From Heterohyrax brucei (lineage: Eukaryota; Chordata; Mammalia; Hyracoidea; Procaviidae), in assembly GCA_028571685.1 (NCBI GenBank), contig CM053143.1, positions 53,313,208-53,377,207 on the forward strand: a stretch of 64,000 bases of DNA, written 5' to 3'. The translations under genes were made by a program, and so were the position numbers. The notes beneath the pieces are model-generated. The model had not been told where the DNA came from. It was given only the letters and a program-made list of their open reading frames with translations, and ran no database searches. Shown here piece by piece: positions 45,600 to 57,485 of the stretch. How positions within the stretch are numbered: the first letter of the stretch is position 1; every line of letters begins with the position of its first letter.

Positions 45600-46715
45600 A
45601 CGATGCTGGAACAACTGATTTCCACGTGAATGGAAATGAAGCTGGACCCATCTTACATAATATATAAAATCAGTGACTTCAATTTAAGAGCTAAAACCAC
45701 AAAACTTTTAGAAGAAAACAAAGTAGTAGGTTTTCCGATCTAGATTTTGACAACGAAGTCTTACAGATGACTAAAAAAGCAACAACAGCAACAAAAAGCA
45801 ACAAAAAAGAAAATAGATAATCTGGACTCGACCTAAATTTTTAAAAAATTGCATGACATACAATTTTATCAAAGAAGCGAAAACACAACATAAAGAACGG
45901 GAGAAAATTTGGGGGAACCACATACTGGATAGAAGTCTAACATATCAAAAGAGCACCCACAACTTAGCAACAAAGAGACAAACTGTCAGATCCAAAAGTG
46001 AACAAAAGATAATACAAACGGTGTAAAACCACATGAAGAAGATGCTAAATACCATTCTGTGTTCCTGTTACCACTGAGTCAATTCTGACTTACACAAATC
46101 AAAACCACGAAGAGACATCATTTGTTCCCTTTATGATGACTATGATCAGAAATCCAGAAAACAAATGTTGGCAAGGATGTGAAGAAACTGGAACCCTCAC
46201 TCACTGCTGGTAGGGAGGTAAAACAGTGCCGCTTTCTGTGGGAAACAATTGAGATAATTCTTATAAACCTAAATACAGAACTATCATATTACCTGGAAAT
46301 TCCTTTCCTACATATATACCTAGAGGAAGTAAAAGCAAGAGAGCTACCCAACACTTGTACACTAGTGTTTACTGCAGCACTCTTCAAAATAGCCTGTGGA
46401 TGGAAATAACCTAAATCAATCCACGAACAAATGAATAAACAAAATATGGTATAAACATAAAATGGGATATTACTCTGCCCTAAAGAGAAATAAAGTTCCA
46501 ACCTATACAACATCATAGATGAACTTTGAGAACACCACAAAGACTGAAATATTTCAGTTACAAAATGAAAATTTGGGAGAGATTATTAGTGGTGGTTTTA
46601 CCACATGATTAATGTAATTAATATCACTAAATTGTACATTTGAGAAAAAGTGAATCAGAAAAATGTTGTTATGTATATTTTTAAATCAACAGCAAATAAG
46701 ATAAGAAAGAAAAAA
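45600..46715 (+). mobile_element. Ancient L1, ORF2 C-terminal part, sense
   Basis: Starts GCTGGAACAACTGATTTCCA, AATGAAGCTGGACCC (ORF2 C-terminal region), and continues through AAGAAACTGGAACCCTCACT (46180) and TGGGATATTACTCTGCC (46463). This is the opposite orientation to the preceding old L1. A roughly 30-base SINE trace (GTTACCACTGAGTCAATTCT, 46068-46087) sits within it. Open frames here are L1 shadows. Confidence 0.8.
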
Positions 46716-46739
46716 GATCATAAAAATAAAGCACAATAC

Positions 46740-46985
46740 ATGAAATAAAACCCACTTACATGAAATTTCTAGAATAGGTAAGTGTATAGACACTGCAGTT
46801 TATTAACAGTCCAGGGACCAAAGGGCTTGGGGAAGTCATTGCTTTGGGGCATGGAGTTCCTGTTAGGAGTGATGGAAGAAAAATTTGGAAATCGATAGTG
46901 ATAATAGTTTCACAAATGGATGAATGTGATTAATGTTAAAATGGCAAATGTTTTGTTATATATATTTTACCACAAAACAAGGACT
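46740..46985 (+). mobile_element. Old L1 3'UTR fragment
   Basis: ATGAAATTTCTAGAATAGG, GGGGAAGTCATTGCTTTGG, GTTCCTGTTAGGAGTGATGG, then ATTTTACCACAAAAC. This is the typical ending of old mammalian L1 (L1M) 3'UTRs. Confidence 0.75.
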
Positions 46986-47239
46986 GAGAACGCATTCACC
47001 AAGAGAAAAGCAGACCGTTATAAATACAAAGACAGAATACAATAAATGTACCCTTAAGGGTTGAGGACCTGAAGTCACAGACATCAGAGTGAGCACTAAG
47101 ATCAGAGGTAACCAAATGGAAGGAAAGGAGACAGTCAAGTCAGTAGGAAGAAAAGAAACCCTAATGGTTCTAGGAGCAGGGAAGTGGTGGGAAGAGGGGC
47201 TTTCTCAATTTTTACAAGAGCTGAAATAAGCCCACCTGT
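46986..47239. other. Unassigned spacer
   Basis: No feature recognised between two old L1 fragments. Confidence 0.35.
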
Positions 47240-48134
47240 GAATTTAGAGAGATTTGACACCTCTACTGTGTTGAATTTTCCAATACATGAACTTGGTATG
47301 TCTGTCCATTTACTTGGGTCTTTTAGAATTACTTTTATGAGTGTTTTCTTCATTTTAAATACAGCAATCCCATTCATGACTTTTTTTTTTAACTTGAGTG
47401 CAAGTTAGTTCATATTCTTTTGAGGAATTGTGAATGATGTTGTAGTGTGTTGTTTAAAATTTTTCCACTTTTTTGTTTTTATATGGATACACAATTTATG
47501 TTTGTGAATTGACTTTGTGTGCTGTGGCATTGCTGAACTCAGTTTTTCTGTGAGGGTTATTGGTATAGACTTTTCAGTATAGAATAGAATGTCATCTGCA
47601 AGGAACAGTTTGTTTCATCCTTTCCAATATATCTGTCTTTTCTTTCTTTCTTTCTTTTTTTTTTTTTGACACTGTCTAGAGTTTCAGTAGTTTGTCAAAT
47701 AGCTCTGGTGAGAGTAGACATTACTACCTTTTTTTTTCAAGTTGAGGAAAAGAATTTTCAGTTTTTCAGCACTGAACATGATGTTAGCTGTATATTTTTT
47801 CTTTAGCTTTGTTTTTTAGTATCTTTCTCAAGAAAAATGTTTTTCTGATTATTCTCATCAGTGAGTGTTGCGTTTTACCAAATACAATTTGGTCAGTTGA
47901 TGTGATCATACATTTCCCTATTTTTCCTTTTGTAGCTTGATGATATTAAGGATTACGTTTGATATATGAATGTGGAACAAGTCCTTCATACTTAGAATAA
48001 CTCCCATTTGCTCATGGTTTATAATTTATTTTTATGTGTTGCTGGGTTCAACTTGTTAATATTATCTTGAGGATTTTGCAACTGGATTCATAAAACATTT
48101 TGGTCTGTTCATTTTTTTTTCCTCCAACTCTCAT
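47240..48134 (-). mobile_element. Old L1 ORF2 fragment, antisense (part 1)
   Basis: GAATTTTCCAATACATGAAC (47272), AGAATGTCATCTGCAAGGAA (47586) and CTTTGTTTTTTAGTATCTTT are inverted L1 ORF2 palm text; ATGTCATCTGCAAGGAACA corresponds to RT motif C. A TTTC repeat occurs at 47640-47665. Interrupted by a SINE at 48148. Confidence 0.78.
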
Positions 48135-48147
48135 TGTCAGGTTCAGT

Positions 48148-48334
48148 GTCCTTAGCTGCCATTGAGTTGATTTTAATTCAAGGCAACTCCATGTTTACAA
48201 AGTAGAACTGTTCCATAAGGTTTTCAAGGTTGTAGCCTTTCTCAAGCCAAACCGCCAGTCCTATGTCCAGACATATCTCTGGGTATGCTGGAAAGAGCAG
48301 CTGTTTGGTAGGGTCTGAGTACCGATTCTCTGAG
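48148..48334 (-). mobile_element. Antisense tRNA-derived SINE with 13-bp target-site duplication
   Basis: GCTGCCATTGAGTTGATTTT, AAGTAGAACTGTTCCATAAG and GGTTTTCAAGGTTGTAGCC are the inverted SINE body. Direct repeats TGTCAGGTTCAGT (48135-48147) and TGTCAGGCTCAGT (48335-48347) differ at one base. Inserted in an old L1. Confidence 0.82.
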
Positions 48335-48347
48335 TGTCAGGCTCAGT

Positions 48348-49310
48348 ATAACACTAGTCTCATAGTGTAACTTAGGAAACGTTCCTTTTCTTTCTTTTCC
48401 TCAACTTTGTAAAAAAAAAAATTAATTTTAGTAATATTTTCCAGGGATACCTTCAGGTCTCAAGATTTTGGGGGCAATCCTACTATTAATGTATAGAAGC
48501 TCTTTAAATTTATAGAATGATTCAGACTATTTCATCTTGGTTTAATTTCAGTAGTCTTTTTTCTTTTTATCATTTACAGCCTTGATAGAAGTTTATCAAT
48601 TTTGTAGATTTTTTTCAAAGAATAGTCATTTATTTCAATGACTTTTCCATTATCTTACTATTTTCAATTTCATAGATTTCTGCTCTCATTTGTATTTTTT
48701 TAAATTTCTGCATGTATTTTGGTCTTTTCATTTTGGTTCTTGAAGTAGGAACTTAGATTATTATAATTTGAGATCTATTGTAAATTATTTTCTCAAAAGT
48801 GTTTTAGCTCTGTTTCACATATTTTGGCATGCTTTTCCTTTTTCTTAAGTTCCACATACTTTGTAAATTTCTTGTGAGAATTTCTCACTGACTCATGAAT
48901 TTAAAAAACATTGTTTAATATACACATTCAGATATTTTTCTACTGTCTTTCTATTATTTAGTGGCAGTTATTATGTCCCAAGAAAAAAATCTGTATGTTT
49001 TTACTTATTTTAAATTTGTTGAGGCTTTTGTTCTAGCATGTTACGTGGTCTCTTATAGTGAAAAACCCACAGATGCTTGAAAAGTCTGTGTAATCTGATG
49101 CTGTTGAGTGTTTATCTATGTTAATTATGGCCTGGTGGTTGACTGTGTTATTGAGTTCTATATCTTTGCTAATTTTCTATATACCAGTTCTGAAAAGCAC
49201 TGAGTGGAATAATAAAATTCTGAATTATAGTCACTGATTTGTCTATTTACTCTTTTCTGCTCTATCAGTTTTTCCTCATATATATTTGTTTGACTCTACC
49301 ATTTAACAAG
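48348..49310 (-). mobile_element. Old L1 ORF2 fragment, antisense (part 2)
   Basis: Continues the L1 after the SINE: AGGGATACCTTCAGGTCTCA (48444), AATTTCATAGATTTCTGCTC (48667) and TGTTGAGTGTTTATCTATGT (49103) are inverted linker and endonuclease-proximal text. The right limit is approximate. Confidence 0.7.
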
Positions 49311-52300
49311 TTGTCACTGATGAATAAAATAGCCATGTTACCAAATGTCATTTTTAGGATAAGTTGGAAAATAAATTTTTATAGGAAAACTCCATTTTTA
49401 CAAAAGTTGGCAACTAAGTTAAAATTTTGAATAAAAACTGCCCTCTTGCACAATTTGTGCCAAACCGAACACATTGTTAAGCTAAATCTCTGAGGTGTCT
49501 GTTGTATAATCTGTATGATAAATCATCTTTATATATTTTCAATAGTGTAGGGAGTTTATTTGCTTCATTAAAGAAATGAGGGTTTTCGAAGCCTCTTAAG
49601 TCCAGTAGAGGATCCCTTAGGCCTCCACTTTGTATTTGTTTCTGCTACCATTCTTATAGAATCCATAGTGCTTCGTTGAAGAAGTAGAAATTCTAAAAAT
49701 TTAAAGGTCCAGTGACTATTTACAGCTTGATGATTTATATCTTTTCCCTCTATGGATTTTATAGGTTCATTTGTTCTGCTGTATGATAAATATGCTTTGT
49801 CTCAGTCACAGTTCTGGGATAACCATCAGGTTGGGAGCCCCCAAACAATTAAATCACCTCTCATATTTTTTAATGACTACAGGGAACTCATTATGTCTGA
49901 TTTTTCTGAGACAGCATAAATAGATATGAGCTTAAAATATCATTTTCATTTCCCTTATGTTTATTTTTTGAAATATATGTGCTTAATCAGTATAATTTTT
50001 AGGCATTTTTTCACAATATGGATATATTCCAATTTTTTTTACTTGTTTCATTGATTTGACAGTTGCAATAAAAGCAATGGAGTACATAGCAATTAGAGTA
50101 AACACTAAGCCTGATCCACTTCGCAAGCATGCGTGTAATACAGTTTTAGTAGTACTCTGAAAACTCAAGACAAGCCCAAATTTCTTATTAAAGAAGGCAT
50201 AAATTGTTAATAATTTCATAAAGGGAACAATTCAAAATATCTTACAGACTGCAAGCAATGTTCATGATTCCTACATGCACTTAGTATAACTGCATACTTA
50301 CAGGTATATTATAATAGAAGGAGGCTAACAACCTTACCATTTACTCACTAAATGTATTGCATCACATTAAGCATATATTTTCTAAGCTTTCTGCCTTTAT
50401 AATACCACAGAAAATAGACTTCCCACAACCAATGATTTCTTTAGCTAATAACAGACGTATTTAGAGAAGTCCTGGGATTTGGTTAAGGGCATCCATGTCC
50501 TCACAGGTTAATGATGCGATTAATAATTTTCTGAAAAGCACTTTTTTTCATTTTTCTCTTCCCTAACTTAATACTCTCCTCTAATATCACAATCAACAGG
50601 GGAACAAGTAAATCATATAGTAATAAAGGAAGCTTAGCAATTTTTTTTTCTGTGTCAAGTTCATGCCAAATGTGAATTTTTAGGGGTGAATGTTCTCCTT
50701 ATGTAAAAATGAAAGACAAACATATTTAAATGTTAATTAAATATCTATAGAAAAATTTCATTGTATTATCTAAAATTTTTATAAACTTTATAATGTATTT
50801 AAAATATTGATTTAATATCTGTGGACTTTTTTCTATCTTAGCCTTTTTACCAGTTGCAGATAACAAAGAATAGCGTCATCTTGAAAAACTTTAATAAACT
50901 AACATAGTAAAGAAAGGTGTTGATTCAGGCTATATTTGAGTGCTTGATTTCACGTATCAATTATATTCCAGAAAAAAGTTAGATATAAGCATGAACAGAG
51001 ATACAATGTAATTTTCTGGGTTAAGAATGTTCTCATTTCTAAAATTTCACTAAAAATATCTGTCAAATTATCAAATGCAAAGTTTATTGATTCTTGATCC
51101 TTAATGCTGTAAATATGTTTTATGTATTGAAATATACATACACAAACCGTATGAAGATAGTGGAGGTGCTGGTTTGATTCAATCTCTGTTAGTAGGTAAA
51201 GCACAAATAACTATTGATCTGTAGAGATTTTGTCATAAGGCATGTCTATGTTGTAGTTCTGTTGAGTGTTCTCAATAAGTCATCATTAACATTGCCTGAC
51301 AAGAGTTATTATAAAAATAAAACAAGGAAAGCTAAATTTATAATTAAAAAATCAGCTAAGTTTTAATGCAATAGATTAGCATGTCAATAAGTTTAAAGGA
51401 CTGTGTACCATAAATTCATAATGACACAAAACATCAGACACTTGGATATTATTTATTGCAGTCTACTCTAATATATCAAACAATTGAAAATGATTGATTC
51501 AAATGTGATATTTTATGCTAAGCAATAAATAAATTTTTTATCCAATATTTTCATGCTAAGGATGTTATAGTAGAATATTGATAGCATCATTTATAACTCA
51601 GTCCTAGCATCATTTTAAGTCTTTCTATGATTTTATATTCATCTCTTAAGGGCAACAGAGTTGGAAGTAACTATATGCCAGTTTTCTTATAAATGGATGA
51701 GTCTTTGGAAAAACAATATTGCAAATGAAGTACTAACAAATAAGACTTTTATTCAAACTAATAAAAACTTTACTGAAATTCTTTTTCAGATTCTTCCTGG
51801 AATAAGGTTCATATAAAACATGTATACATGTCAATAAGCACTATAAATATTTGAAAAACTATCAATAGAATGACTTATCTTTACATCAAGGAAAACTTAA
51901 GAATGTAGTGTCTTCTCAAAAGCAGTTAGTTGCCAAATCACAGAAGTCATTGAACAACCGAATAACAAAAAAAATTTACAAATGAGAGATGAATAGAATA
52001 TTTTCCACGTTTGCCTTACTTAGTAGAAAATAATTATAAACACATAGGACTTTCTTTTTTTTTAAAGTTCATTATTATTATAAACCAATCCTAGGGACAT
52101 TGTCTGTGTAAATCATTCCAGACAGTCTGTTAGTGTGTATGCGTGTGTGTGTGTGTGTGTGTGAGTATGTGTTTTCTGTGTATGTATGTGTTTAATATGA
52201 GAAGATGCAAAGTTTTTTCAAATGTTTTTTCATTTATTATAAAGAGTTCATTTTAAGTAGAACTTTTGCAATTTAATTTAACTTCATATCTTTTCTCCTG

Positions 52301-53182
52301 ACAAAGGAACTCTACAATAGCTGGTATTTCCTTCACACAGTGATAAAAAAAAAAGAGCCATTGTTCAAGAGGTTTATAGCCTTTAAGCATAGATAATTGA
52401 TCATAAATCTTTAGGCGGTCCAGCTGGTTTTCCATATGACTGCAGAGAAGCACCATATGGCCTTTAGTACTCACAGGGATCCCCAGTCCTAGTTAGAGAG
52501 TGAAAATCTGTCACAGTATTAAGAAACAAGCTGCTCTCAAAGTAGTGGAAAAGAAACTGTATTCTCAGATAAAGAGATATTCTTCAATAAATGGATGGCT
52601 AAGATTTCTACAGTTTTGCATCTCTTTTGATTAGGTGACTTACACTTAAGACTCTTAGAAAGCTCAAAGGGAAACTGTATTATAAAGTCTCTATCCTTGG
52701 GAAAATGCAGTGTGTTGAGGCTTGACTCAGTTCTCACAAGATCTGGGACATTGTCTGGGATTAAGCTTTCCTTTCCCTGTTCTCTTCTGCATACTGGCAT
52801 CATCATTGTGTTAGATTTTGCCCACATGGTTGAAAACTTGGTTTCCAGATGGCTCAACCCCCCTCATACTTCAAAATTTCTAGACCTCATCTCTTTTCCT
52901 AGCTTTAGCTCAAATAACCCTGGAGCAGGATGGATTATATGCTCATACTTAGACCCACAGCAAATGGAAGAGGCCCAGTATCAGTTGGTTGCTAAGATGG
53001 AGGAAAAAGGGTTCCCAAAATATGTGAGTTGTTGTTCCCAGAGAAAGCAATACTTGCTAGAAAGATGATGAAATTTGTGTATGCCAATTCACTTATCTAT
53101 AGTAGCTAAGAATTATGGATTACACCAGCAACTAGATAAAGAATATATGGTTACACTGATTATCTAGTGTAAACAAAGTATT
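49311..53182. other. TE-poor, AT-rich single-copy DNA
   Basis: The longest stretch with no recognisable mobile element (about 3.9 kb). It contains a GT microsatellite (listed separately) and several short frames (49983-50219, 50950-51204, 52253-52474, 52537-52857, 52697-53068), none with family features I recognise or convincing splice sites. Confidence 0.5.
52132..52172 (+). repeat. GT microsatellite
   Basis: TAGTGTGTATGCGTGTGTGT followed by a GT run to GAGTATGTG. Confidence 0.92.
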
Positions 53183-53380
53183 CTTGAGTGGTTCGAAAGG
53201 TGAACATATTCAACTGTTAACTGAATAGTTGTGAGATTGAAATCCACTCAAATGCAAGTCTGAAGAAAGGCCTTATAATCTACTCCTAAAAAAATCAGCC
53301 ACTGGAAACCCTTTGGAGCACAGATACACACTTACACACTTGGGATGCTCAACGGTAAGAAGCAACTCAGTGGCAACAGG
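53183..53380 (+). mobile_element. tRNA-derived SINE, variant body
   Basis: Head TGAGTGGTTCGAAAGGTGAA, B-box-like GAGATTGAAATCCACTC, then AAGAAAGGCCTTATAATCTA, AAAAATCAGCCACTGGAAAC and a 3' end AGCAACTCAGTGGCAACAGG. The middle differs from the copies at 20497 and 25361, indicating a second SINE subfamily. Confidence 0.82.
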
Positions 53381-53624
53381 GAACACAAATATTGTCATCT
53401 TTAGATCAGAACAACAGGGGCATGTCCTATGAGAAGTGGTCTGTAGAGCCAAGGAGACATGCTCACCCAGAGACTACAGGTTCCTTTTCTTCACCCGTTT
53501 TCAAATACCTGACACCTTAGATGGTCTCACTGAAATGAGCCAGAGGCATGCTGTTAGTTCCTCTACGCCTATTCTGTGAGTCTTTTTTTCCCCTACGGAA
53601 AAATACACCGTGACATTCACAGAT
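53381..53624. other. Single-copy spacer
   Basis: No feature recognised. Confidence 0.35.
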
Positions 53625-53785
53625 CTAAGCCAGTTGTCACTGAGTCTATTCCAGTACATGGTGATCCCATCACGTGTGTCAGAGTAGGACTCTGCTACAC
53701 TGGGTTTTAATTAACTGATTTTCTTTTTTTTTTTTTAAGTTGATCACTGATCTTCTTCTGAGGTACTTCTGGGCAAACTCAAGCA
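53625..53785 (-). mobile_element. Antisense SINE, variant subfamily
   Basis: CTAAGCCAGTTGTCACTGAG, TCCAGTACATGGTGATCCCA and TGTGTCAGAGTAGGACTCTG are the inverted SINE 3' half. TTGATCACTGATCTTCTTCT and GAGGTACTTCTGGGCAAAC are the inverted variant middle, matching the element at 53183 in the opposite orientation. Confidence 0.75.
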
Positions 53786-54044
53786 GTCAGTTTTTTTTGG
53801 TTCGTGTCCGAAAACATTAACTGTTAGAGCCAATCAAGAACTCTACACAATTCTAGGTCAGAGGAATGATCAAGGGTGAGATGTTTCAGCTGAGTATAAA
53901 AATAAGAGCTAGAATGTCCATGAGTGTGAGTATGAGATTATACATGTTCATCAACTGTATGCATAATTCAGCATTTGTATTTTGGATGTGATAATCATAT
54001 GTAACAATTTTAGCCTTCTGCAGGAAGTTAGGAAATTCTGATTG

Positions 54045-54190
54045 CATTGTTGTTAAGTGTTACATCTGCTAACCAAGAGGTGAACAGTTCAAATTGGCCA
54101 GTTGCTCCTTGGAAACTCTGTGGAGTCCTTCTACTATGTCTTTTAGGGTCTTTGTGAGTTGAAATTGATTTGACAGAAGTGAGTTTTCGA
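54045..54190 (+). mobile_element. tRNA-derived SINE, 5' truncated or diverged
   Basis: TTGTTAAGTGTTACATCTGC, TAACCAAGAGGTGAACAGTT, GCTCCTTGGAAACTCTGTGG and GAAATTGATTTGACAG. The first bases of the tRNA-like head are degraded. Confidence 0.82.
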
Positions 54191-54604
54191 GTTTGGGAAG
54201 AATGTTAGAAAGAAATTTCTTTGCAAATGTTAAGACCATTTTCTATTTTTGATTTCTTAAGATCAATGATTTACACTGACTAGTGATCTCATAATACTAC
54301 CTGAAACTAAATAAAATAGAAGCTTATTACCAAAATATCCAGAGGATTGTCATTTTGAAATGTCTTTTTTATTTGGTCTAGATTGTAGACCCTAGAACAG
54401 CTTCCAACAAAAGCAGAATCCTGGGATTTGTCTATAACCAAAATGCAGAACTTGAATAAAACCAAAATTATGTACCTCTTCTTACTCTACAGAACGATTG
54501 CGCCATGATATTAAAAACACTGATTAGGACATGTGGCTACTTTGTTGTTTGTTTGCCCTAATTGCTTAACATTGCTTTTCTAGTCATAGTCTTCTAACTA
54601 CCAC
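54191..54604. other. Single-copy spacer
   Basis: No feature recognised. Confidence 0.35.
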
Positions 54605-55335
54605 CAAATGATTGGGTGGGACTATGAAAATGAGAAGATTTATAGTCCATGAAAGGGATTACATAGCTTTTAATAAAGAACATAAGTTGTATGACATTCT
54701 TGTGAGGGTGAGATGGTGCAAACAAGGTTGTGGATCCCTAACAAGGATATTGCTCGGTTTTGCTATCTTGCTTGGAGACGTGGAGAGAGAAAGGAGCCAC
54801 AGCATGGAAGGCTGAGAGAGGTAGCAGAACCAGGATAGAGAAGGAGAGCTGTAATACTGAATATGGCAAGAAGCAGTGATAAAGAAACATTATCAGCAGA
54901 GGCAACAGAACCAGGAGATTAGCAGGAGACTGACGGAAGATAGCATGGTGGACTTTCCAGACTATGCAGAAAGAAAGCTGAGGCTCTGTGGTTACAAGTC
55001 TTACCGGTGGAATGGGGTGCCTCTGTGTACCTGTTGGCAGAACTAAAATAGTTTTGTAACACTTGACCAAGCAGAGCAGAGACAAGATCAAGAGGCTGAG
55101 GGGCCAGAGAGAGGTGTGCCAGCAGGCAGAGCTGATAAAAGACTGTCCTGATGGAATAACCATATCCTGAGCATTCCTGAATTGTTCCTTAATTGTAACC
55201 TATCACTTCCCTAATAAACCCGTAACTGTGAGCATTACTGTTAACATGCGTGCCCATCGCAACAAATTATGAACGTAGCAGAGAAGAGAGTGCTACAGGA
55301 GGTTTGACTGTGTCCAGAACTGATTAAAATGGGAA
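54605..55335 (+). mobile_element. LTR-like element of unknown family
   Basis: A GC- and purine-richer block set in AT-rich DNA. It ends with CTTCCCTAATAAACCCGTAA (55206-55225), a polyadenylation signal in LTR-like position, followed by CCATCGCAACAAATTATGAA and AGCAGAGAAGAGAGTGCTAC. AGCTGATAAAAGACTGTCC (55129-55147) may be the TATA region. The 141-codon minus-strand frame (54738-55163) is the antisense of this block and has no protein-family features. Confidence 0.5.
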
Positions 55336-57485
55336 AGGAAGGAGACAAATCATACATTTGTCTCATAGGAATCAGTCTAGAGCTGTTGATTTTGATTCTG
55401 CTTTACTCTTATGAAGTTAGGGATGTGACCGTAGAAATGGCCACATATCACACCTCTAAGTCATGTTTGCATTACTGGTAAGGCTTAAATGTACTGTTTT
55501 ATTCTTGAATTCTAATGGACACGTTTAATAGCCATTCACAAAAGCAAGAGAATTTATTACCAGTTAAGAGTCTAAGGTAAGAGAAGTAGAAAATCAATGA
55601 GGGTTCAGAGTAGCATAGTGAGTAATAGACTAGATTTTCTAGTAAATAAGGGAGCACTCTTTAGTTCTGATACTTGCTAGCTATACGATTTTGACAAAGC
55701 TATTTAAAGATATGTTTTGGAAGTCAGAAAACTAATAACTCCTACAGGAAAGTATTGTTCAACTTTGAACAAAAGTAAGCAGGATAAGATATAACTTAAC
55801 AATGTTCATTTAAAAATATATAGCAGATTAAAATAGAGTACAATTCAGCTCTCTAACTGGAGGAACGCAGTGGACAGAAGTACCAGATAATAATTGAATG
55901 ATCGCAATTTCACTAGTGATATTAGGGTATTCTAACAGCAGTATCACATGTTCAACAGGCAGAAGTAGAACTGAATCAGAAGCTGTTTCCACACACAGTC
56001 ACATATATATGCATACTTGTATGCTTAATTTCTATGAGGCTGCATCTCCCAGTTAACTATGCTATTGGCCATTATGAGTTACGGCGATCTTGCAGTTAGA
56101 GATCCCCCAAAGTCATGTCACTATTGATAGAAAACAGATTTACCTTTTGGACCAATTTCCATCCCAAAGACCTAATATTTATTTTTATTTTGTTGGGCTG
56201 AGGGCAGTGGATAATTAGTTTAAATGTGTTTTCCTGAATGGTCCCATTCTCATATTATACTTTAACCGGAACACTTTTAAACTTCAGGTACTTGTGTCAG
56301 ATGTAAGAATGATGGGACGAGTGTGCACTCCCAGGAATCAAAATGTTCAACTGGAAAGCATTTGTTCATGGGAAGAATGTGTTAAGACATAAATAATCTG
56401 TTCTCAGGAAAAACTTGTTCATAACTGCAATCCTGAATAATCAAACAGATTGGGGCAACTCACGTAGGTGGTAACTCACTCCTTCCTAGCCAAATGGCTA
56501 CCTTTTGCATTTCAAAGGAATTCAAGATGAAGCTGACTTTATCTATAATCCAGCAATTATCTTCTACCTTACCTATTTTTATGGATGTAGATGCCACTCT
56601 CTACCTGAATGGCAGAGAATTTTATATTTTTACTCATCGTTACCCAGCTCAACCTGTGTTATTCCTCAGCAAAACTCCTTTTCTTTCACTCTTAACAGAG
56701 TTATGAGTTCTTTTCCATTAACATTTGTGATATCAGAACTTGGATTTTGAAGATACATTATCTCTGAAGAGTCCCCTGGCCTCTGGACATGGCCATGGTA
56801 CTTCTTGATCTACTTTGGGCTCTCCACTTTAGTGAATTTCTATGAATTATTGAAGATAAAAAGCATCTCAAATCCAAGTTTTACTACTTTATGTTGACAG
56901 CTCTTCAAGTTTCATTGTGGATTTCTTTGGGTTCTTGCTTGTGAAAGTTTTATTTGTTGTTGCTGTCATAAAATGAGGTATGCTATCACTAAAGGAGATT
57001 TGGAGACATCCTCTGGGACTTGCACTTACTACGTGAAAAAAGTGTATAGATCCTATTGTCTGTCCGGCATAACCTCACTCAAGGTAGTTTGGAAAATCAG
57101 TAGTCACTTTGGGGATCTTTTGATCTAAGTTGAATTTTCTGCTTAGTAAATCAGAGAACCAAGGCTCCTGGATCAAACTGTCTCAGTGGATTGTTTATCT
57201 TGATTGATATATAGAGACTGTATATATATATATATATATATACAGTTAAAGTGTCTCTTTGCAGGACATTATGTCCAAACAACTAAGCAGAATAAAGAAT
57301 TGAAGTGTCAAATTTCAGCTCTCACCTCTTTGATTCTGTAACACTGCTACCTCTTTATACATTTCTTTGCTTTCCTCTTCCTCTGATAACACATTATATG
57401 AACTTCACTTTTCTTCCTAAAATACAATCAAATGTACCCTGAGGTCAACAAAACTGTACTACACCGTAAGGTAAAAAGTTTTCTA
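55336..57485. other. Single-copy DNA
   Basis: No dispersed repeat or gene recognised. Two overlapping plus-strand frames (56494-56706, 56505-56750) show no family features. A TA microsatellite lies at 57221-57242, bracketed by CTG..CAG so that the whole is palindromic. Confidence 0.45.
57221..57242. repeat. TA microsatellite
   Basis: Pure TA run flanked by GAGACTG and CAGTTAA. Confidence 0.92.

Noticed and set aside
49983-50219. 78-codon minus-strand frame with membrane-like hydrophobic stretch
   Set aside because: AT-rich DNA commonly yields such frames. No homology recognised and no splice signals.
54738-55163. 141-codon minus-strand frame as a membrane protein gene
   Set aside because: Leu- and Pro-rich composition follows from the antisense of a purine-rich LTR-like block. 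No family features and no promoter or splice context.
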